From: Porites lobata | Taxonomy: Eukaryota > Cnidaria > Anthozoa > Scleractinia > Poritidae | DNA: 64,000 bases | Assembly (NCBI GenBank): GCA_942486035.1 | Contig: CALNXK010000038.1 | Span: 2,238,001-2,302,000 of the forward strand | Reading direction: 5' to 3' | In this document: one piece after another, positions 25,351 to 33,733 of the stretch | How positions within the stretch are numbered: the stretch's first letter is position 1 | Layout: each line of letters begins with the position of its first letter | Notes under the pieces: model-generated | What the model saw: only the letters and a program-made list of their open reading frames with translations | The model's database searches: none | What the model was told of the DNA's origin: nothing | Program-made: the position numbers and the translations under genes

Positions 25351-25729
25351 GATCCAGCTCTAATACACGCGAAGCACACACGTCTGCCAAGGCCCGCAAT
25401 TTTCTAAAGGGACTGGGCGTCTGTCTGTTCTGGGCACGACGGTCCCGCTGCTGCTGGATAAGCCGGTCGCGGTGTCGATGATAATATTGACGGTTCAAAG
25501 CCCGTACTTGGTCTCCGTGCGTGGCTCGGTACCGGTTACAGGCCAACCGGTTCAATTCTCGGGCTTTGGCCAGCTGTTCTGGGGTCGGGGGCGGTTTGGG
25601 CGGCTTGGGTGGTTTGAGCTTTTTCTTGGCCGCCCGCTGCTCTCGTTTCCGTTTCACAATCTCTTCCCGGTGTTTCAGGTACCACCGGTGTTTAGCCTCT
25701 TTCACTTTCTCTGGATCTCGATTAGGCAT
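25301..25729 (-). CDS. Basic coiled-coil protein with DPEK repeat (paralogue 2)
   Basis: A 142-residue protein with MPNRDPEKVKEAKHRWYLK at the start, a KPPKPPKPPPTPEQ proline hinge, and a second helical unit NRQYYHRHRDRLIQQQRDRR. It diverges from polB across a 313-bp promoter region and overlaps its downstream paralogue. No enzyme motif seen. Confidence 0.6.
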   Translation of the reverse strand: MPNRDPEKVKEAKHRWYLKHREEIVKRKREQRAAKKKLKPPKPPKPPPTPEQLAKARELNRLACNRYRATHGDQVRALNRQYYHRHRDRLIQQQRDRRAQNRQTPSPFRKLRALADVCASRVLELDHGYARIAPAPQKKTGP

Positions 25730-26042
25730 GTCTCGATGGCAACTGATGTCTGGTCTGGACGCTGGCCTATATCTAGAGGTCTCTCCGCCAATCAGCGATC
25801 TCGACCCCAGGCTCAGAGGAGACTTGAGAAAAATTTGTACCCATGGGGGGCACCCCCCTCAATCCTCCTCCTGTGCAATCAACCCCTCCCCATCCCTTAC
25901 TTGACCCTCATCTGACTCTCACCTGACTCTCACCTGACTCTCACCTGAGCCCTATCCACCAATCCCCGTTCGTTTGATCACGTGTTTTTGGGTCTATAAA
26001 AGCCAGCGTCTGGCGCGGGACATTCAAATTGTCTCCTCCGTC
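25730..26042. promoter_or_regulatory. Divergent promoter region between DPEK gene and polB
   Basis: It holds GTCTCTCCGCCAATCA (25779-25794), the reverse complement of the TGATTGGYGGAGAGAC module at 10987; a GTACCCATGGGGGGCACCCC block (25838-25857) also shared with 11042-11060; four tandem copies of CTGACTCTCAC (about 25911-25948); and the polB TATA box at 25995-26002. Confidence 0.6.
25995..26002 (+). promoter_or_regulatory. TATA box of polB
   Basis: TATAAAAG 41 nt before ATG 26043, selecting that start over the longer open frame from 25974. Confidence 0.7.
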
Positions 26043-29000
26043 ATGGAGGAGGAGGACAGCTGGTATGATGTCAGTGACGAGGAGGATGCTCTGTTAAACC
26101 GCGCCTATGACCGGTGGGAACAGTTGGGAGGGGCCGTTCCCGCCCGAGGCCCTCTCTTTCAATTCACTATGCAGCCTATTGGTCGACGACGCCGCTGGCG
26201 CAATGTGGTGGAACGGGCGCAATTCAACGCGCAATTGCGTCAATTGAGGGATGCTGGTCCAGGAGATAATATTGGCCTGGCATTGACGGAAGCCTTACAT
26301 CAAGCCATTGAAACAGAACTCGACCGTGAGCAGCGACCTGCCCATCATTTTGTGAACTTTGCCATTACAGCGCATGGGTTCACCCACGCGTATCAAACCG
26401 CCAATTTCACCGTGGGGGAATTTTTACAACGCACGGCTCGTTTAGATGAGATGTTGGCTACCCTGGCGGGAAAATTAAACAGCAATGAAGCCTTCAACCC
26501 CGATCGCGGGTTCCAAGTGGATGTGGTGTTTGTCTCCATGCCCGGCCCGGGGTCTGGTCGACATAAACAACGCAATGTAGGCCGTTTATGTTTGGATCGA
26601 GTCAACCAGAAAAAGCGATGCATTGTCACCATCCGAAACAGAGATACCCTATGCTGTGCTCGTGCTATTGTCACCATGCGTGCTCATTGCCATAAAGATC
26701 AAGGCGTGGACGGGTTTCGCGACTGGGACAATCTCAAACGTGGTCGTCCTGTGCAGCAACGTCAAGCCCAGGCCCTCCATCAGCAAGCGGGAGTCGCTGA
26801 GGGTCCCTGTGGATTACCCGAGCTTCGCCAATTTCAACAAGCCTTGGGATCTCACTACCAACTCTTGGTGATGACCCGGATGAAACCGTTCTTTTTAATC
26901 TTCAAAGGGCCCACCGCCCCTCATCAGATTCGTTTACTCAAATCCAACGATCATTTTGATGGTTGCACGTCTTTTCCTGCCTTTGTGAATCGTTCGTATT
27001 ATTGCTTGGACTGTGAACGGGGGTTCAACACCGATGACCAAACCAATCACACTTGTCAAGGAAGACGCTGCTCTGCGTGTGAACGTTTTGATTGTCCGGA
27101 TTATGTGCGTGGCACCCGCCCCACTGAGTATTGCTGTCTGTGTTACCGCAAGTTTTATGGCCATCAGTGCAAACGTTATCATGAAATCAGCAAGCAATGT
27201 CAATCCATCAAATGCTGTCTCAAGTGTCAAGCCCAATACACAGTCGTTCGCAACCGACGTCACCGGTGTGGGTACGCCAAATGCTCCGCGTGTCAGGAAT
27301 GGGTACCCATCCAGAACCATCAATGTTACATTCAGCCTGTAAAGGATGAGCACGAGGAGACTGAACCGACAGAGGAGGGGGGAGGTAGCATGGTGGCGCC
27401 ACCCCCTCCCCTGTTTGTTTACGCAGATTTTGAAGCCATGCAGAATGCAGATGGCGTGTTTGTGGCTAATTTGTTATGTTATTCGTCGAGTGTAGACACC
27501 ACCATCCATGTCTTGGAGGGGGAGGACTGTGCCCTACAATTTTTGCGCGATTTGGATGATCTCACGGATGTTCCAGATTGTGAGGGCGAGCGAACGATAC
27601 TCGTGGTGTTTCACAATCTAAAAGGGTTTGATGGCATGTTCATTCTCCATGAACTCTACCAGCAACAACGCGAGGTGGTGGATCAACTGACTGTGGGCGC
27701 CAAAGTCCTATCGTTTAGAAGTGGACCACTCAAATTCATCGACTCGTTGTGTTTCTTGCCTATGCCGCTGGCCTCTTTTTCCAGTACCTTCAATTTGACC
27801 GAATTAAAGAAGGGGTTCTTTCCCCATTTGTTCAATACCCCCGATCACCAACAGTATGTGGGCCGCATCCCCGATTTGGAATTTTACGATCCCGACGGCA
27901 TGATGGCCAAAAAGAAAGAGGAACTGACTCGTTGGCATGCGGATCAAGTCCGTCGGAACGTGCCCTTCCATTTCCAACAAGAAATGATTGAGTATTGCAA
28001 ATCCGATGTGGCTCTATTGAAAGCTGGGTGTGAAGCCTTTCAACAAGAATTTGAACAACAGGCGGGCTTCAATCCTATGGCCAAGTGCATTACCATCGCC
28101 AGTGCTTGCAATTTGTATTGGCGCAAGCATCATTTGACCCCCGACACCATTGCAGTGGAACCTCTCGGAGGGTGGCGAGGGGCCCAAGTCAACCATTCCC
28201 TCAAAGCCCTCCAATGGCTCTATTACCAAGAACATCTCCTTCCCAAAGAGGGGGCCAGTGCTGATCGCATTCGTCACGTTCGTAATGGCGGCGAACAGTC
28301 GGTCCGAACCAGCGTCGACAGTCATTTCGTCGATGGCTACGATCCTGTGACTCGCACCGTCTACGAGTTCCACGGATGTCTCTATCATGGCTGTCCCCGC
28401 TGTTATCCCGCGAGAAACGCCAAACATTATGCCACGCCGGATCGATCCGTGGAGGAACTCTATCAAGCCACGCTCTCTAAACGCACGGCCTTGCTCCGAG
28501 CAGGCTACACAGTCATTGAAATGTGGGAATGTGAATGGGACCAATTAGTGGACACCGATGAAGCCGTCCAACGTTTTCTGACGTCCTTCGATTTGGTGGC
28601 ACCCCTAGAACCCCGTGAAGCCTTCTTTGGGGGTCGAACCGGTGCGGTGGCTCTGCATGCTGTGGCTGGAGAGGGGGAGGAAATACGTTATGTGGATGTG
28701 ACCTCTCTGTACCCGTGGGTGAATAAGAACTGTCCTTACCCCATTGGGCATCCGCGGATCATCACGCAGCCTACCGACCAGTCCCTGGACTCCTATTTTG
28801 GTGTAGCCACCGTCGATATTCTTCCCCCTGCTGGTTTGTTCCATCCTGTTCTGCCCGTGCGTAGCGGCCACAAGCTCACGTTTCCTCTCTGTCGTGCCTG
28901 TGTTCAGACCGAGCAGGCCCAACCCATGTTGACCCGAACCCGTTATTGCCCTCATTCCGATGTGGATCGCACGCTACGCGGTACCTGGTGCACACCCGAA

Positions 29001-30020
29001 TTGGTCAAAGCCGTCGAAAAGGGGTACACGCTGATCAAGATTCACGAAGTCTGGCATTTTCCCCCTGAGCAACGCCGAACGGGTCTTTTTGCTGATTATG
29101 TGAACACGTGGCTCAAGTTGAAACAAGAATCCGCGGGGTGGCCCGGCTGGTGTCAGACTCTCGAGCAAAAACGCAACTACATTCTTCGTTACCAGGAACG
29201 GGAAGGCATCCAACTGGACATTGCCAGTATTGCCAAAAATCCCGGTCGCAAAGCCACGGCCAAGCTCATGCTGAACAGCTTCTGGGGCAAATTCGGGGAG
29301 CGGATCAATAAACCCACCACCGTGACTGTCCAAGACCCCGCCCAATTGTTCAATCTCATCTCGGATGCTGCCCTCGACCTTAGTACGCTCCGCCTTTGCA
29401 CGGACGATATTTTGGAAGCCGTCTACACCAGTGTCCAAGACAATGCTGTCAAAGGCACCAAGACCAATATTTTTGTGGCCGCTTTCACTACATGCCATGC
29501 TCGATTAAAGCTCTACGAGTCCCTGGACACCCTTCAACAGCAAGTCCTTTACTACGATACAGATAGTGTCGTGTACAAGTGGCGTCCCGGTCAACCCAGT
29601 ATTGCCATCGGCGATTTTTTGGGGGACATGACGGACGAATTGGACGGTGACGTCATCACCGAGTTTGTTTCGGGGGGTGCCAAGAATTATGGGTACACGA
29701 CACGACAGGGTAAAGTGGTATGCAAGGTACGCGGTTTCACGCTCAACGTCCGTGGATCCGCCATTCTCAATTTTCAGACCATGAAAGACAACATTCTCTC
29801 TGAATTGAATTCGCCCCAGGACTCTCGACGCAATTTGAACCTGACCAACCCTTATTATTTCAAACGGGATTTGGAACAAAAACAAATTCAAGTGGTTCCG
29901 CGCGTGAAGCAGTATGGGTTGGTGTTCGACAAGCGCGTTATTGATGTCGCCACCCGATCCAGTTATCCCTATGGCTACCAGAGGATTGGGAACGAACTCG
30001 ATTTGCTATTAGATTTGTAA
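26043..30020 (+). CDS. polB: Protein-primed-type family B DNA polymerase
   Basis: The intact 1325-residue enzyme replicates the element. The N-terminal region is followed by a long Cys/His-rich zinc cluster (about 317-430, CLDCERGF...CQGRRCSAC...CCLCYRKF...). Exonuclease motifs are YADFEAMQ (about 460), FHNLKGFDGM and YCKSDVALL. A VDGYDPVTRTVYEFHGCLYHGC segment (about 762-790), common in Polinton polymerases, precedes the polymerase domain: motif A DVTSLYP (about 885), motif B KLMLNSFWGKFG (about 1073) and motif C YYDTDS (about 1169). No intron. The stop is followed by a subterminal repeat and the right TIR. It differs in motif context from the outer remnant, so the two elements have different polymerase lineages. 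Confidence 0.97.
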   Translation: MEEEDSWYDVSDEEDALLNRAYDRWEQLGGAVPARGPLFQFTMQPIGRRRRWRNVVERAQFNAQLRQLRDAGPGDNIGLALTEALHQAIETELDREQRPAHHFVNFAITAHGFTHAYQTANFTVGEFLQRTARLDEMLATLAGKLNSNEAFNPDRGFQVDVVFVSMPGPGSGRHKQRNVGRLCLDRVNQKKRCIVTIRNRDTLCCARAIVTMRAHCHKDQGVDGFRDWDNLKRGRPVQQRQAQALHQQAGVAEGPCGLPELRQFQQALGSHYQLLVMTRMKPFFLIFKGPTAPHQIRLLKSNDHFDGCTSFPAFVNRSYYCLDCERGFNTDDQTNHTCQGRRCSACERFDCPDYVRGTRPTEYCCLCYRKFYGHQCKRYHEISKQCQSIKCCLKCQAQYTVVRNRRHRCGYAKCSACQEWVPIQNHQCYIQPVKDEHEETEPTEEGGGSMVAPPPPLFVYADFEAMQNADGVFVANLLCYSSSVDTTIHVLEGEDCALQFLRDLDDLTDVPDCEGERTILVVFHNLKGFDGMFILHELYQQQREVVDQLTVGAKVLSFRSGPLKFIDSLCFLPMPLASFSSTFNLTELKKGFFPHLFNTPDHQQYVGRIPDLEFYDPDGMMAKKKEELTRWHADQVRRNVPFHFQQEMIEYCKSDVALLKAGCEAFQQEFEQQAGFNPMAKCITIASACNLYWRKHHLTPDTIAVEPLGGWRGAQVNHSLKALQWLYYQEHLLPKEGASADRIRHVRNGGEQSVRTSVDSHFVDGYDPVTRTVYEFHGCLYHGCPRCYPARNAKHYATPDRSVEELYQATLSKRTALLRAGYTVIEMWECEWDQLVDTDEAVQRFLTSFDLVAPLEPREAFFGGRTGAVALHAVAGEGEEIRYVDVTSLYPWVNKNCPYPIGHPRIITQPTDQSLDSYFGVATVDILPPAGLFHPVLPVRSGHKLTFPLCRACVQTEQAQPMLTRTRYCPHSDVDRTLRGTWCTPELVKAVEKGYTLIKIHEVWHFPPEQRRTGLFADYVNTWLKLKQESAGWPGWCQTLEQKRNYILRYQEREGIQLDIASIAKNPGRKATAKLMLNSFWGKFGERINKPTTVTVQDPAQLFNLISDAALDLSTLRLCTDDILEAVYTSVQDNAVKGTKTNIFVAAFTTCHARLKLYESLDTLQQQVLYYDTDSVVYKWRPGQPSIAIGDFLGDMTDELDGDVITEFVSGGAKNYGYTTRQGKVVCKVRGFTLNVRGSAILNFQTMKDNILSELNSPQDSRRNLNLTNPYYFKRDLEQKQIQVVPRVKQYGLVFDKRVIDVATRSSYPYGYQRIGNELDLLLDL

Positions 30021-30021
30021 T

Positions 30022-30056
30022 GGGCGTGACGTTATTAGGGCGTCACACACGTCCCA
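30022..30056 (-). repeat. Subterminal repeat copy 3 (inverted)
   Basis: The reverse complement matches 8415-8450 and 8737-8770 (GGGACGTGTGTGACGCCC core). Confidence 0.7.
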
Positions 30057-30079
30057 CTTGTATCCAGGGTTTTACGCGG

Positions 30080-30276
30080 TCATTAAAACTATGCTAAGAA
30101 TGCAGATTCAACTATTTGTGTGCGTGTGTTCTTTATTCCTAGGGGGTCACGTGGGTTAAAACAATGGGGTTGTGACGTCAAAAAGTCACCTGACCTAAAT
30201 GCGCGATTCTGATTGGTCGAGACGAAATTTGCTGCGCTCTGATTGGTTAGGACCTAGGGTAGCCATGTATACTACT
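30080..30276. repeat. Inner Polinton right TIR
   Basis: Inverted copy of 7942-8138 with about two mismatches, ending ACTACT directly before the CGTAAT duplication. Confidence 0.95.
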
Positions 30277-30282
30277 CGTAAT

Positions 30283-30453
30283 CCACAGAGGCAAAGTGCT
30301 GTTCGAGAATTTAAAGCAAGAGTGAGAGACGAAACCCCTAACAGTCCTTCCCGTTGGCTACCTAGCCCACCTGTGACGGTATCCCCAGTGAAAAAACAGC
30401 GGCGAAGATATGCGAGTCCACGCCCTGAGGCTGTGCGCTGGTTACGGTTATAA
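30283..30453 (+). pseudogene. Interrupted Polinton gene, segment 3 of 3
   Basis: Fifty-six codons plus stop continuing the frame of 5106-5603 and 7840-7941: a basic, Ser/Pro-rich tail with SPVKKQRRRY. The stop TAA lies inside a TATAAAAT (30449-30456), so even this tail follows the stop-in-TATA design. The spacer to 30553 holds an ATT microsatellite and polyadenylation signals for both strands. Confidence 0.85.
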
Positions 30454-30552
30454 AATCACCACAAGACACATTATTATTATTATTATTGTAAATCATCTCT
30501 TTATTTTGTTCACTCAATAAAAGATGTTGAAAAGAAATTACAAGGTGTTTAT

Positions 30553-31077
30553 TTATTGAACTTTGTGTTGGGCTTGTGCTCTTTGCTTGTTTACATCAGT
30601 GCGATATTTCGGAAGACTTATAGGAAAATGTTTTTCAATAAATCGCTTGACAAGACTATCATTTTTACGTGTGTTATTAGAAAAACGATGCACAATTGTA
30701 CTCATACTTATTTGCCGACTACGATATAAAGCAAAATACAAACAGTAATGTCCGCAGACTTTGGAATAGATGCTCTGTAATGTCACAGTATTAAAAATCC
30801 ACTGGTTAGAATTGTTGTTTAAAAAGGTAGTAAATGTTCCTGAATATTTGCTGGGAGGTGCTCCGTAAGAATCGAAAAATTCTCCCTCTTGCTCCTTGGC
30901 GAAATAAAACGCCACCCAATGCGAACCTGGCTTGTCACTCGTATCCACATTGGCGATGAATAGGGCTGGGTATTGCGAAACACTCGCAGGCAGCTTGTCT
31001 GAGGGATACACGCCTTGAAACACACCTCGGGTAAATTTATCCTTTCTCAAAATAAGGGTCAGTTGAATGGTGTCCAT
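30553..31077 (-). CDS. Adenain-like cysteine protease (outer Polinton)
   Basis: A 174-residue intact protein with the catalytic order GSHWVAFYF (His), GEFFDSYG (Asp), KVCGHYCLYF (Cys). The Gln usually found before Cys is in the LQSIYSKVCG stretch. It is shorter at the C-terminus than the inner enzyme, from which it is clearly diverged. The stop is followed by AATAAA on the minus strand (about 30546-30551). Only two bases separate it from the upstream capsid gene. Confidence 0.93.
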   Translation of the reverse strand: MDTIQLTLILRKDKFTRGVFQGVYPSDKLPASVSQYPALFIANVDTSDKPGSHWVAFYFAKEQEGEFFDSYGAPPSKYSGTFTTFLNNNSNQWIFNTVTLQSIYSKVCGHYCLYFALYRSRQISMSTIVHRFSNNTRKNDSLVKRFIEKHFPISLPKYRTDVNKQRAQAQHKVQ

Positions 31078-31079
31078 TT

Positions 31080-32414
31080 CTAGTTTGTGTAGTCGTAGAG
31101 AACGTTTCGGTTTGCGTCGACCTCAATCACGTTTTGAAATTCAGCGTAGACGATAAGGTTGACCGTGTTGGCGAGTGCTTCCGAGAAATGAAGCTCCAAG
31201 CGCAGGTTTCCTTGTTTTATGAGCTCAAAATGATCTCCCGGGCAGTGATTTAAGGTCAAATCAAATGCGAATAAGGTATAACCGGAGCCGTAATCACTTC
31301 TATTTATCTGATTGCCCGTATCCTGGGAAAGCTTTCCAATACCAGAGAAAAGACTTTGATAGCCGGCTATCACATTTTGACCACCAGCGGCGTCAAACTT
31401 CAGGAACAAAGGTTTTCGGGGGATTTGTTCTCCGTCCACGTACACACCCACTTGAGTTAAATTGTGGTGATTGAAGTTGAAGGGGTTGGTACGGTAACTC
31501 CCATTGTAAGCCTCTGTGTCCACTAATCCCAATACTATGCGCTTGGCAATTTGACCCAAAAAGATGTTGTCAGGGTTAAAACTGCTAAATCCTCTTGGAA
31601 TAGAGAGCACTTTACAGTCGATTCTGCGAATGGGGTACTTGGCGCTGGAGTGTTTTAGCCCAGCTGCATGGCCTAGAATGATAGAAGAGGCAACCTTGAC
31701 TCTGCGTACAAACAAGATGGCTTCTGTGATAACCACTTTGAAATTAGCTCCGGCTGCTGAGGACACAAGACAAAACACATTCTTGGCTCGGTTCAGTTTG
31801 ATTCTTAAATTAACTCCATTGAGCATCAACCGGTCTTGAAAGAATATATCACTGTGAATGGGTCCCATCATATCCACCGTATGACTCTCTTTGGTAAACT
31901 CATAGCGAGCCTTTAATCCAAGGTTTGCTTCATCGTCTGCAGCCAAGGGGTTCACTACATTCATCTTTCCAGCAGTATCTTTGTAAAACATGGCCATAGA
32001 AAGTTGACTTGTTTTAGCTTCTTCTCCGTAGTTCAGCAAAGACTCGAGCATGGCGCGATAAGGGTAAGTATTAGTGGATGCAGATATAAGTCGCTCATTC
32101 AAGGAAACGTCTACTTGTGAAAACAGGGAATGTAGAAACAGGTTCACGGGACCCACTTGTGTATCGGCATCTAACGCGGTTCCGTTTGCTTTCGTGATCT
32201 TAGCTTTCACATAAAGTTGTGTCCGCGCTAAATCTAAATATTCTTCTCCGGTTCCAGATACGTTAAATTCAATAGGACCAGTGTCCGTGATGTTGCTGAG
32301 AGGATGATATTCAATCCATTGCCCTTTGTGAATAGAGGTTTGTGTAGCAGGAATAGTAAAAAGATCCAGCTCTGATTTAGTACACTCGCGAGACTCGTGA
32401 TGAACGAAGGCCAT
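31080..32414 (-). CDS. Major capsid protein (outer Polinton)
   Basis: A 444-residue intact double jelly-roll capsid protein starting MAFVHHESRECTKSELDLF, with PIEFNVSGTGEEYLDLARTQLYVKAKI, YRAMLESLLNYGEE, DIFFQDRLMLNGVNLRI and PDNIFLGQIAKRIVLGLVD segments that parallel the inner MCP. I chose the ATG at 32414 over five further upstream in-frame codons without an ATG. A TATA box (minus strand 32521-32514) lies inside the upstream gene. Confidence 0.95.
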   Translation of the reverse strand: MAFVHHESRECTKSELDLFTIPATQTSIHKGQWIEYHPLSNITDTGPIEFNVSGTGEEYLDLARTQLYVKAKITKANGTALDADTQVGPVNLFLHSLFSQVDVSLNERLISASTNTYPYRAMLESLLNYGEEAKTSQLSMAMFYKDTAGKMNVVNPLAADDEANLGLKARYEFTKESHTVDMMGPIHSDIFFQDRLMLNGVNLRIKLNRAKNVFCLVSSAAGANFKVVITEAILFVRRVKVASSIILGHAAGLKHSSAKYPIRRIDCKVLSIPRGFSSFNPDNIFLGQIAKRIVLGLVDTEAYNGSYRTNPFNFNHHNLTQVGVYVDGEQIPRKPLFLKFDAAGGQNVIAGYQSLFSGIGKLSQDTGNQINRSDYGSGYTLFAFDLTLNHCPGDHFELIKQGNLRLELHFSEALANTVNLIVYAEFQNVIEVDANRNVLYDYTN

Positions 32415-32415
32415 T

Positions 32416-32865
32416 CTATTCTTTATCAAAAATGGTTTTCGATTTCTTCTGCTGTGGAGATGTTTTTGCTTTCTTTCCTGGAGGCGAACTGATTGTTGAG
32501 CCTTGCGCTTTCCTTTTTATAGCTTTTTTGCCTGCACCTGACTATCCTTGCTGTGACTTCTGGGACGTCATGTTACCTATAGCTTGTTTAGCCTGTTTGC
32601 TGATTGCTGTTTTAATGTTATCTCCGCCAAGCTCATCTTGGGCAACATTGACACCCGTTTGTAAAGCTTTTTTTCCAATCACCTTAGCACCTTGTTGCAG
32701 GTGAGGTATCGCCCAGCGGAACAGACCTTGAAATATGGATCCTAAGCCATAACCTCGCTGAAATCGAGCTCCGTGAAATGCGGGTAAATTTCCACCTTTT
32801 TGCTTGGCTTGATCTACATAGTACTGTTCGTAAAACTTATGATTCGGGGCGTGGAGTTTTTTCAT
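32416..32865 (-). pseudogene. pVI/pX-like minor capsid gene with in-frame TAG
   Basis: The ATG at 32865 opens 107 codons: DQAKQKGGNLPAFHGARF, then GYGLGSIFQGLFRWAIPHL and the GAKVIGKKALQTGVNVAQD stretch that is highly typical of Polinton minor capsid proteins. An in-frame TAG at 32542-32544 stops it, yet the same frame stays open for 41 more codons of Lys/Ser-rich tail to a second TAG at 32416-32418, two bases before the MCP ATG region. The stop therefore looks like a recent nonsense change, or less likely a readthrough site. Q-K-G-G at the front is a candidate protease site. Confidence 0.8.
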
Positions 32866-32867
32866 TT

Positions 32868-33619
32868 TTAAAAGTACTGAGGTTGACTCTGACGAAAATG
32901 AAGTGTTAACAACACTCTTCCAAACTCAAATGGCACAGATTCCCCTGTGTCTCGCTTTATATTGACTTCGATGGTTTCCAATTGCTTTCTGCTGACAGGT
33001 AAATATTGAGGGCGCACAAACGATTTACTGACTCGCTGACCAACCTCTCCTTCTACAGGAACAATTCGAAGCAAAGGGACCAGTGCATCACCAACATATT
33101 GTGACTGAATAAGATCACAGTAAACGAAAAGATCGTGAAAACCGTATTCCAAATCCACTTGTCTGTCGCCCGTGGTGGTCTTTGAAATAGTTTGTTCGGG
33201 AGTGAACCCCAGCATATAGGCCATATCATTTAACGAGACTTCTGCGTTGTTTTTCAAATGAACCGTAACCTTTCTGCTGAGATTATCGTATGAAAACCGT
33301 ACATCATCTGTATACCGATTTTCATTATCCACTAACTCTTTCATCTTTGATAAGATATCTTCAATGGAAGAATAATGACCCGAAAGCATCTCCAGGAGTC
33401 CCAAACACCGTGGAGTTTTTCATTTCGAACGTAAAATCGAAACCGTTGAATATTATTCCAGCTATGCGGATAATGGATCTCGGTCAAAGCCACTTCCCAT
33501 TCGCCTGTAAGGTTTAGGGTTTGTGGTAAACTAACTCGGTACTCTGTTAATGTGTTATGAGGAAATTTATCGAGGCTGCTATTGCTAGGGAGGTGCAGAT
33601 AAAACTGTGTTACCTCCAT
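32868..33619 (-). pseudogene. Penton/minor capsid gene with frameshift (outer Polinton)
   Basis: From the ATG at 33619 the frame reads the penton N-terminus (LDKFPHNTLTEYRVSLPQTL, then GEWEVALTEIHYPHSWNN). Around 33397-33412 the good sequence moves to the frame of 32868-33404 (LLEMLSGHYSSIEDILSKMK ... LRIVPVEGEVGQRVSK). A single short indel explains this. The parts together match the inner penton plan. No functional protein expected. Confidence 0.85.
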
Positions 33620-33733
33620 CGTTTCGTGTGTTCAAATGAACTTTTTAATCTGGGTATTCTTAATTTATTAGAAACCACACAACAACAATTGTTTTCAGTT
33701 AAAATAACCCTTTTATTGGCTTCACACAAAATG

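Larger units (their letters stand above)
7942..30276. mobile_element. Inner Polinton/Maverick: apparently complete adintovirus-like provirus
   Basis: The 22,335-bp element has 197-bp TIRs with about two mismatches, a perfect 6-bp target duplication and a full set of virus genes with no frame break that I can find. Minus-strand and divergent unknown genes occupy 10155-13300. A plus-strand run from 13549 to 24670 carries the GRF-finger protein, integrase, penton, GG-repeat polyprotein, major capsid, protease, ATPase, core peptides and PLA2. Two minus-strand basic proteins and PolB fill the right end. It is clearly more GC-rich than the host and the outer element, indicating a recent arrival from a different virus lineage. 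Confidence 0.97.

Noticed and set aside
24738..25915. Plus-strand ORFs across 24738-25915
   Set aside because: They oppose the charged coiled-coil genes on the minus strand; their Ser/Phe/Leu-rich translation is typical of antisense.
27013..29891. Antisense and +1 ORFs within polB
   Set aside because: The PolB frame carries all catalytic motifs; the others have none.
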